A stretch of DNA of 64,000 bases from Thelonectria olida (taxonomy: Eukaryota > Ascomycota > Sordariomycetes > Hypocreales > Nectriaceae), in contig JAGPYM010000004.1 of the NCBI GenBank assembly GCA_020736575.1, forward strand, positions 1,922,001 to 1,986,000, given 5' to 3'. The position numbers and the translations under genes are program-made. The notes below the pieces were generated by a model that ran no database searches, was not told the origin of the DNA, and saw only the letters and a program-made list of their open reading frames with translations. Position 1 is the first letter of the stretch; each line of letters starts with the position of its first letter. Shown here in pieces: positions 56,684 through 64,000 of the stretch.

Positions 56684-57616
56684 TCACGCTTCGATCAGGT
56701 CAGGTGGTGGACCAACCCCCCTTAACAACACCACGGTATTTCCGCTCTGACACACCGTCCCGATCTTCTCATTAAACTCCAAGAGTCTCCCGCCCTCCAC
56801 ATGGAACACTCGTAGCTTGTCTTGCTCATTCGCACTCTGGTTGTTGATGTTTTGCACCTGTAGACTCCTCGCTGCCGCATCCAAGACCCTTCCAACAACC
56901 CAGTCCTTGGAATAAAAGAACTCTCCCTTGGGGAATTTTGCCTTGGCAGTCTCCGCCTCTGCCTCAACGTAGATGTAGACTCTCTTCTCCGGCGCTATCT
57001 TGGCATCTCCCTTGGCCGACTTCTTGAGGTTGTTCACGGCGACCAGTCGAGCGGACGTGGATGAAGGCTTGGGCTTAGGTAAGGCTCTCCCAGCTTGCTC
57101 CTTCTTCGCTGCACCCCATGCGCGTAGTTTGTCGAATGCCGACTTGGTGCTCTGACTGATGTCGAACTGTTGTGGTCGGGCCCCGATGGGTGTGAGGTTC
57201 TTGCAGTCGTGATCCTCCTTAAATCGATGCTTTAGACAATAGTCTCTATTGCAGGTCTGACAATGCACTCCCGGTGTCAAGGAGGTCCCGACCACCGTCT
57301 TACATTCAACCCCTGCGCAAGGCTTCTGAGATACCTTGTCTCGCAACACCTTGCCTGATCCGATCGAGGGATGTGACAGTTGCGCCAATCGTCTCCGCTC
57401 CGCCCAGGCTCCCTCATTTGTACATTTGTGCGCTGTTTCGGATCGATGGTCGAGGCAAAAGGTTTGCCGACAGGACTGGCAAAAGAAAGGGAGGAAGTCG
57501 AGCTGGTTGCAGTATTCGAACTCGCAGTGCTTGCCAATCAGCGTGGCATCTTTGGTGTCGTCGAGCATGTTGACGTAGCTCGTGTCTTGAGACTCCGGGT
57601 TAGATGAGGAGGCCAT
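56684..57616 (-). CDS. AN1-type zinc-finger protein, Cuz1/ZFAND1-like
   Basis: The gene is an intronless 310-residue frame. Two AN1 zinc fingers lie in the first half: GKHCEFEYCNQLDFLPFFCQ through CRQTFCLDHRSETAHKC (about residues 28-65), and PCAGVECKTVVGTSLTPGVH through CNRDYCLKHRFKEDHDC (about residues 99-138). The last 100 residues form a ubiquitin-like fold (RVYIYVEAEAETAKAKFPKG, then DKLRVFHVEGGRLLEFNEKI). This order, two AN1 fingers plus a C-terminal UBL, is the Cuz1 (yeast)/ZFAND1 (human) pattern. Those proteins bind the proteasome and Cdc48/p97 and are needed under arsenite stress. It is tandem with Rad4 upstream of it in genome order, but nothing suggests co-regulation. Confidence is high for family, lower for function. 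Confidence 0.92.
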   Translation of the reverse strand: MASSSNPESQDTSYVNMLDDTKDATLIGKHCEFEYCNQLDFLPFFCQSCRQTFCLDHRSETAHKCTNEGAWAERRRLAQLSHPSIGSGKVLRDKVSQKPCAGVECKTVVGTSLTPGVHCQTCNRDYCLKHRFKEDHDCKNLTPIGARPQQFDISQSTKSAFDKLRAWGAAKKEQAGRALPKPKPSSTSARLVAVNNLKKSAKGDAKIAPEKRVYIYVEAEAETAKAKFPKGEFFYSKDWVVGRVLDAAARSLQVQNINNQSANEQDKLRVFHVEGGRLLEFNEKIGTVCQSGNTVVLLRGVGPPPDLIEA

Positions 57617-58179
57617 GATGGAATCGTATCGCGTTATTTTATCCTAGAGAACGGGTTGCGCGATCGCAGTAGGCAGAGCGACGTCGTAAGCGTTGTTGCG
57701 ACAGATGACAGATGGTCGTCGGAGCGGCGAGGAACAGTCTGGAAGTGTCCGTGCCTGACCAAGCTTGGCGGAGTGACCGATAGGCAGCCTGCGCGCCACG
57801 AAAGCTCGGCGAAGAGGTAGCACGGCGAATGGGCTGCGGAAATATCGGGGCGCAGCTTTGGCAAAGAATGATGTGTAATTCCTAACTTGAAATCACGGGG
57901 AATTACATGTGTTGGAGAAGTTGCAATCCGAAAGTCACGTTTTCAATGCATCGCGGGGTTCCATTGTTCTCAACCCCACTGCTGGAAGATCGGAGCGAGA
58001 GAGAGACAGTCAACTTCACCCAACGTCTCACGTTGTACCAACGTGACACCATGTTATCGCATCACTGAAAGTCGCTCACAGCTACCTATCATGAAGATGA
58101 ATTGAGTTCATTAAATTTCTTCCTGAGTAGAGCGCCTTCTGATTTCCTAAACGCCGATTCCTTACATGGTCTAACTATT
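57617..58179. other. intergenic region
   Basis: About 560 bases hold the promoter of the Cuz1-like gene and the 3' end of the MTP18-like gene, both minus. No gene was seen. Confidence 0.45.
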
Positions 58180-59056
58180 CTACAGCTCCTTTTCCTTGAC
58201 AAGCTTCTTGCCTTCTACCGGCGCATGTGCCGCATATTCCTTGCCTCCGAACATCTCGAAACCCTTATGGAACGCCCAGTCAACAGCATGCTCAACCGGC
58301 TCATCGAACATAGCTGGCAAAAACGGAACTACTGAGAGACCCAGTCCGATGGGAGCCCAGGTTCGAATAGTCTTGTTTTTCATATCCTTCATTGCTCGGC
58401 CCGAGTACTTTACCACGCTATGGATGGTAAATGCTGGCAAACCCATACTCGCAAGGCTCTGGAAGATGGCGCGCTGTACCATGACCGTACGGTAATCCTC
58501 CACTGGAGAGACTACACCCGGCTTCAAGTCATGGATTGGCGTGGCTGGAAGTCCAGTAAACTTTTCTTGTTGTTCCGTGAGCTGCAGATGCGGGTTGAGC
58601 ACGCGCTGGTTACGCCAGTAGGACTTGTATCCTTCAAACGAGACGTCGCCGATAAGATAGAGCCACGAGACACCATATGCTCCGCGGACAAGATTCGGGT
58701 GCGCTACTGGTCGGAAAGACTCGCCAATGTCGGAGGTATAAGCTACGTAGCGGTGCGCGGAGAGGAGGATTGTCCGTACTCGCGATCCGTAGGCAGCATA
58801 ACGAAGATTGGAGTTGGTAGTTGTTGGTGCGCTGGGTTTCTGTAAGTGAGAGGTCGACGCCAAATTGAGAATTGGTAACGTACTAGGTGTCATTTATGTC
58901 ATCGAACAGGCCTTGATCCTCTGCTGTATTGACAATCTTTTGTAATGCCTTAGGAAGTTGTTCGGACGCGGGGAGCTTAGGGTCAAAGACCTCGGGTTTA
59001 GCAGCCTCCTTCTGCTGCTCCGACTTGGAGTCTTGAGATTTTCCCCACCAACCCAT
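58180..59056 (-). CDS. MTP18/MTFP1-like mitochondrial inner-membrane protein
   Basis: Two exons, 59056-58884 and 58831-58180, encode 274 residues. The first exon is polar (MGWWGKSQDSKSEQQKEAAK). The second carries the conserved family core: RYAAYGSRVRTILLSAHRYV, AYTSDIGESFRPVAHPNLVR, AYGVSWLYLIGDVSFEGYKS and TVMVQRAIFQSLASMGLPAF. Hydrophobic segments at AYGVSWLYLIGDV, FQSLASMGLPAFTIHSVVKY and IGLGLSVVPFLPAMFDEPVE fit an inner-membrane protein with about three helices. In animals, MTP18 promotes mitochondrial fission and limits proton leak. The splice acceptor AAACCCAG was chosen because an earlier CAG would introduce a stop. It is divergent from ATP19, 389 bases away. Confidence 0.88.
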
Positions 59057-59445
59057 TGCACAGAACTGAAGTTTAGAGTTGAAAAAAGAGGTACAATGTG
59101 ATATTACAGTTTAAAAACGAACGTCCAATATCCAATGCAGCAGGCGGAAACCTCGACGTTTTGTAGGATCCGCCGCCACTAAGGCAGCTCCTAGTCTTCT
59201 CTTTGCTGACCCAGCCCTGTGACGTCGCCTACAAGATCCGGCCGATCCCGATATGAGTGCCGCCCGGAGTATAACCGCCGGTCCCGATTTAGCCCATTCC
59301 TCTTTGCGCCTGCAATTCCAGGCACATCACTGTCCGAATTTCAGAGCTCGGCAAAGTATCTCAATCCGCAAAGCCTCGTCCATCCACCCATTCCCCCATC
59401 CACGAATCCAATTCGCCCTTTCCCCATCTCTACCACACATTCACA
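59057..59445. promoter_or_regulatory. divergent promoter between MTP18-like and ATP19
   Basis: Only 389 bases separate the two start codons of genes for mitochondrial inner-membrane proteins. A shared bidirectional promoter is likely. Confidence 0.55.
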
Positions 59446-59788
59446 ATGGCTGGTGTCGCATACTACAGCATTGCTGGCAAACAGGTCGGCGGCCACTACG
59501 TGAGTGCTTCTCAATTGCTCCCGCTGCGCCGAGGGAGAGTATCCGCAAAGCTGACCTGCAAAAACAGCTGGCCATGGGCTGGTTGGCCACCCTCGCCTTC
59601 GGTGTCAAGTACGCCACTTCCGGCGGCAGCTCCAAGCCCAACGTTGCTGCTACTCCTCCCATCAACGCCTCGAGCTCCGATGAGGCCGACTTCATCAAGT
59701 GCGCGAATTCAATGGCTACCGCTACTGGGCCTCTGTCAGCTAACCGGGATACAGGAAGTTTTTGGACGAGCAGGACAAGAAGAACTAA
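59446..59788 (+). CDS. ATP19: ATP synthase subunit k
   Basis: Three exons, 59446-59499, 59568-59698 and 59755-59788, encode 72 residues. The protein reads MAGVAYYSIAGKQVGGHYLA, then MGWLATLAFGVKYATSGG, a linker, and DFIKKFLDEQDKKN. This is the compact single-helix form of subunit k, an accessory of the F1Fo-ATP synthase that helps dimerise the complex in the inner membrane. The single membrane helix is about residues 19-35. All three introns-exon joins keep the frame, and the last exon is only 34 nt. It is too short for many gene finders. Identification is firm. Confidence 0.93.
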
Positions 59789-60784
59789 GCGGCCGGGTCG
59801 AAAACAACGATTGTGCGGTCTTATAGAGGCGGTGTACGTTTACCAATCATGGAGACTTGAGCTGTCCATCGATTCGAATAGCCGGATTCAATGCCATCAA
59901 AGGCCGGCCGGATTTGCGATTCGCGGCATATACTATACAAACACCTTTCGAACCCATCATCCGTGAACCCTTCGAATGTAGCTCGACATATGTCTCTTTC
60001 CTTTGCGATGCTACGCATGTCCCGTCCGCTCTTCCAGTTTGATCGCTCTTGTTGCTCCGAAATACGGAGCAATTAATCCAGACCTGGCAATGCACCGCTG
60101 ACGTATATACGTTCACGAATTGGGATATGACCAGACTTGACCTTAATGTCCCACATACGTACACAACTGGCTCACTCGAGTTGCTGGATGTAGTTCACAT
60201 GCCCTCTCAGTGACGACAATAGCAGCATCTCTGCATCATCCTCCGCACCCTGCATAACTTCTAAAGTCTAAGCGACAACTCAACTCTTCATGGGGTACCA
60301 AACATGCGGACCTATCAGATCGGAGATTTAGTATCATCCTTCTTTCACCCATGGATTCCATCTCGTAAATACAATTCTAGAAAGACCAGCTTTTAGTCTA
60401 TTGCTGGCGTAACATGGTGGCGCACTTTGGAACGACAACCTACCCTACAACAATTCGCTAATTCCTACTTCTAGCCAGAACCGAGTAGGTTCTTGCATTG
60501 ATCTCATTAGGTATCGACTACGTGTATAGCGATATAGTTTTCGGTTTTAGACAGGCAATCTACTATTATCCCGAGTCAGCGCTGCACATGAATCTTACAA
60601 TCACAATGGTACTGGCTTTCTGCAGGTTATTTGCACATCAAGGCTGCAAAAGGATGTAGGACAATGAGTATTCGCCCAATCATGTAATTTGTAGGTAAAT
60701 AAGCCGTGTTTCCTACACAAAGGCGACCTAGGTTCATTCTCTCTCCTCCGACCAAACCTGGTGTCGCCTTAATGATCGGTTCCA
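59789..60784. other. convergent 3' region
   Basis: About 1 kb lies between the stop codons of ATP19 (plus) and the short-chain reductase (minus). AT-leaning, and frames such as 59821-60164 minus are chance. No gene was seen. Confidence 0.45.
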
Positions 60785-61847
60785 TTAAGCCTCCTTCTTG
60801 TTGCCCAATATAGCCTGCTTCATGTTTGGCAATTTCATGAATCGAAGAAGAATATCCTAATTCATTAGTATTGCTATGAAACACTTTTAATTAGGAAACT
60901 CACAGTCGCGTTATTCCAGAGGACCTTGGAAAAGAACCAGGTGGCGAATGAACCATAGCCCGTGTATTGGCAGCTAGTAGAATATGGGCTCAAGGCATTG
61001 TCAATGACATGCTTGGCGTACTGGTCAGGTGGTGCTGTTCATGTTAGAAACAGGCTTATTTTAGATGCTGATCATACTCACTGGTTTGTAGGACCTCCTG
61101 GGCCGATCCGTTCATCCATGCGCCAAGAGAGTGTCGGGCTGGAAAGTAGTAGGAGTTCTCGGGAAGCTTTGGTTCGCCACTATGTGCGAAGAAGTCGGTC
61201 TTGATACCTCCAGTGACGACCTGCCTTCTTTTCAGAACGGGAAGTGAATCTTTCATTTGGTATGGTGGACTTACGTGAATAACCTTGATGTCAAATGGAC
61301 CTAGTTCCACACGCATTTGCCGCGAAAGATGTTCGAGGGCAGCCTTGCTGATGTTGTAGATGCCGTTGAAAGGGATAGGAACTCTTGCAACGATTGAGCC
61401 AATGTTAATGATGGTGCCTTTGGCCGCAATCAACATTGGGCTGAAGGCTTGAGTAACTTCCAAAACGGCCCATATGTTGACATCAAAGACTGACTTCGCA
61501 GCAGCGATATCAGCATCAAGCAACGCGGCCTTGTCGCCTGGAGAATGTTAGCATAGATAGTGCTAATGGAAGAGATATTTGTTACCGATTCCCGCATTGT
61601 TAACTAAAATGTCAAGCCTGCCTCCGGTAAGAGCGGCAACTTCGCCTGCAGCCTTCTTGACCGACTCAGAATCCGTCACATCCAGTAGAATAATGTCGAG
61701 TCCCAGATCCTTCAGGTGCTGCGCTTTCGACGGAGTCCGAGCTGTGGCGAAGACTCGGAAGCCTCTACGATGGAGCTCTTGGGCAAGGTAGTCGCCGAGG
61801 CCGCCCTTGCTGGTTCCGGTAACGAGCGCAGTCTTTTGTGAGGCCAT
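60785..61847 (-). CDS. short-chain dehydrogenase/reductase, Ayr1-like
   Basis: Five exons, 61847-61586, 61537-61275, 61220-61082, 61034-60904 and 60856-60785, give 288 residues. The cofactor loop TGTSKGGLG is at 10-18 (typical SDR TGxxxGxG with one extra spacing feature), and NNAG is at 83-86. The catalytic set is Ser135, Tyr148 and Lys152 (YNISK). After Lys152 comes the usual VTGGIKTDFF segment. This matches classical SDRs, and the closest well-known group is Ayr1, the NADPH-dependent 1-acyl-dihydroxyacetone-phosphate reductase of lipid droplets and ER. The last 72-nt exon (DILLRFMKLPNMKQAILGNK) was found by frame; its donor GTGAGT and acceptor are good. Substrate remains a guess. Confidence 0.85.
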
Positions 61848-63280
61848 TGTGAACTTGTAGTTAAGGATAATGCAGTCAACGAGAATTGAAGTGGAGAAAT
61901 TTCTGTCAGTTCTTGATTTCTCAGAGATCCTAAATACCTAGATCCTAACCCATGTCGACTGAGGGGTGGATGCGGCGATAGAGACAATGAATTCGCATGT
62001 GCGTAATCCACAGTGCCTCGAACTGGGGAACCGAGGGAATTGCCCATTGGCACCCGCGTTGTAGGTAATGAGGAAGGGCCTGCCTGTCCCTGTAACGAGT
62101 ATGCCCTAGTAGACGAGGGAATCCTTGGAGTCTCAATGACAAAAGTTTGGCAGTCCTGCTGTCGCATGAGACTAGGGTCAGGCCACCGCGGTCTGCGCGG
62201 TTGGGATTGAGCCACGACAACAGCATCAGTTCCGGATCATCAGGATGAGAAGCATTAGGGACATTGCCTCAGTGCCATCCATTCATACAATTCATCCAGA
62301 TTTAGCCGATGTAACTCATACGGCCACTGGCAGGGTCGAGGTAACCGTGGCATGAGCAGACAGGTATCCAGTTGCTACTGTACCAAGTAACAAGGGGTGG
62401 GCAAGTTGTCGAATTGGGAATGGTAAAGTTTAAACCCATACCGTGCGGGACGGGACGCAACGGTCGGGCTTGGTTCGACAATGTACGTTGAGAGTGATGG
62501 GGAAGCTTCAATATGTCGCTACCGTGCTGCTGCTACAGAACATGAACACGTTGAAGAGCCCAGCCGTCTTTACAGTGATTGGTCTCATCAGGTTTGAGAT
62601 CTCTGCCGAGGAATTACTACTGGGCACAAAACTACCATTTCCGTAGCTACAGGTTGGCAGTCATGCAACCACCCAACGCAAGTAATTGAATCCGTCAGGA
62701 ATTATTTCGGAGTAGAGGCGCCAATGCATTCGTACTTGGGCACTCTGTCACGGCCCAGTTTCATAGACTGCATGAGAGAACTATTACTGTTTTCTCAGGA
62801 AATTTCACACACAATTGCTCTGTCTTGGGTTAGATGTAGAGTGATGCTACTAGAAATAATTACCGAAATCTTGAAATATCGGTCTATCGTGTAGATGTTG
62901 GCATGGCATAATCCCAAGACCCGTTGCCGACAAGCGTTTCGATAATGCGACTTTTCTGCATGTTTTCTGCACCATGCAAGCACCATGCAACCCTTTCGTT
63001 GTCAGATATCGGTGCTTACCTAATCTTGCTCAGATATGTGACCGTTACCTGAATGAGTATGCAAACACTTGGTTGGCCAAGCGAAAAGGTCACGTGCGCC
63101 TTAACTCCACGACACCGTTTAATCCTCCCCCGTCATCAACATCTCCCCTCTAAACCCACCACACGGCCTCCCTTAATCGAAAGCTGTTCATCGGATACAA
63201 CGATACCCAACTCCGCGATACCCCCCCAATCCCTCAAAATCCCGAACCCACGTCTCCTAAAGGAGATAGCCGTCCTGGGC
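61848..63280. other. divergent intergenic region
   Basis: The stretch is 1.43 kb between the reductase (minus) and the CENP-B-like gene (plus). Frames at 61712-62226 minus and 62302-62511 minus are short and without family features. The last 150 bases are C-rich leader. No RNA gene was seen. Confidence 0.45.
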
Positions 63281-64000
63281 ATGTCGGCTGCCACCACTGA
63301 TCCGGCCCTCGTTGCCAGTCAGGCCACAGAGCTCTCGTCCGTCGCCGCCGCTGCCCAAGCTGTTGCGCAGGTCGCACAGGCGGCTCAAGTCGTTGCGACG
63401 CCGACAAAGGAACGACATTCGCTCACCCTCGATCAACGCCGTGCGCTTCGAAGATGGGCTGGGTCTCAATCTGTCCGACCCTCCCATAAAGCCTGCATCG
63501 ATTGGTTCTACCACGAATACGGTCAAATGATCAGCCAGTCCACCGTTTCGCACTCGTTATCACCCAAGTACGCGCGCCTTGACGGCGAACACCCTCAACT
63601 CTCGGGCTCTCGACTGCGCTTTGGTAATTGGCCCGATGTAGAGAAGCTTGTCTTGCTCTGGTACCAGCAGGTCCAGGCTACTGGCCGGGCGCCTACTAAC
63701 GAGGAACTTGGCGAGAAGGCAAAGACAATCTTCACCAACCTGCCACGGTACAAAGATGAGAACCCCCCGGAGTTCTCTCCAGGCTGGATCCACCGGTTCA
63801 AGAAGAGATATGGCCTCCTTATCCGAAGACCACGCCGAGGAGCTGAGGAGGAAGAAGAGGAAGAAGGGCCAATGCACATAGTTGAAGACATTGATTGTCT
63901 CGTCGAAACCGTGCCACGGTTCATGGTCATCTCCCCAGATACAAACCCCACACTTATTAGGGAAGAGATCCAACGCTCAATGGGTTTCGAGCCTAGTCTT
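63281..64000 (+). CDS. CENP-B/Abp1-like DNA-binding protein, 3' end off the window
   Basis: The frame from ATG 63281 is open for 240 codons and runs off the right edge, so at least half of the protein may be missing. After an Ala/Gln-rich start come two helix-turn-helix units. One is a psq-type unit (HSLTLDQRRALRRWAGSQSV to WFYHEYGQMISQSTVSHSLS). The second is a CENP-B-type unit (WPDVEKLVLLWYQQVQATGR through FSPGWIHRFKKRYGLLIRR). This pair is shared by CENP-B, fission yeast Abp1/Cbh proteins and pogo/Tc5-type transposases. The sequence then turns to an acidic Glu run and a domain not resembling the DDE core. I therefore favour a domesticated host protein over a live transposon, with uncertainty because the C-terminus is missing. 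Confidence 0.8.
   Translation, partial: MSAATTDPALVASQATELSSVAAAAQAVAQVAQAAQVVATPTKERHSLTLDQRRALRRWAGSQSVRPSHKACIDWFYHEYGQMISQSTVSHSLSPKYARLDGEHPQLSGSRLRFGNWPDVEKLVLLWYQQVQATGRAPTNEELGEKAKTIFTNLPRYKDENPPEFSPGWIHRFKKRYGLLIRRPRRGAEEEEEEEGPMHIVEDIDCLVETVPRFMVISPDTNPTLIREEIQRSMGFEPSL

Noticed and set aside
63281..64000. Live pogo-type transposon
   Set aside because: No terminal repeats or TA duplication seen to its left, and the part after the HTH units does not resemble a DDE core; but the C-terminus is outside the window.

Overview
The window is a 64 kb piece of a filamentous ascomycete genome (Pezizomycotina, most likely Sordariomycetes). The reasons are short introns of about 45-70 nt with GT..AG ends and CTAAC/CTAAT-like branch sites, CT-rich leaders and roughly one gene per 2.5 kb. 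The gene set also fits: a Zn2Cys6 regulator, a Bud3-type RhoGEF, an Egh16/GAS-like secreted protein and a BNR-propeller secreted protein. I see no bacterial-type features, no CRISPR array and no intact mobile element. I resolved 22 protein genes fairly well, two edge-truncated genes, one weak candidate gene and three tRNA genes.

Left part (1-17.4 kb): a Bqt4-like inner nuclear membrane gene cut by the left edge, RhoGDI, a PP2A-like phosphatase, an orphan gene, a secreted BNR-propeller protein, a CCHC zinc-knuckle/proline-rich/RS protein and an Egh16/GAS-like secreted protein. Middle (17.5-33 kb): an intron-bearing tRNA-Gln, a Zn2Cys6 regulator divergent from a 14-helix MFS transporter, an inverted pair of identical tRNA-Thr genes, a weak small-gene candidate and an NCS1 permease. 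This part has long gene-poor stretches and an accessory character.

Right part (33.5-64 kb): a dense housekeeping block. It holds importin-9/Kap114, proteasome regulator PI31/Fub1 (with an apparent 1-nt frameshift), the HORMA protein Rev7, a 1502-aa Bud3-like RhoGEF, a short Dcc1 and an RNF216-like RBR ubiquitin ligase whose stop codon is followed in frame by an 18-bp minisatellite. After these come Rad4/XPC, an AN1 zinc-finger protein (Cuz1/ZFAND1-like), an MTP18-like mitochondrial protein divergent from ATP synthase subunit k, an Ayr1-like short-chain reductase and the start of a CENP-B/Abp1-like DNA-binding protein cut by the right edge.

Themes: two Rho-GTPase regulators (RhoGDI, Bud3), three genome-maintenance proteins within 17 kb (Rev7, Dcc1, Rad4), two ubiquitin-proteasome genes plus the Cuz1-like protein, which may act at the proteasome, and two mitochondrial inner-membrane proteins on a shared promoter. 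The observations most worth checking are the PI31 frameshift, the in-frame repeat tail beyond the RBR stop, the short Dcc1, the orphan gene at 8.8 kb and the candidate spliced gene at 27.4-27.9 kb. Exon boundaries were assigned by hand from splice consensus and reading-frame continuity; no alignment or RNA data were available.
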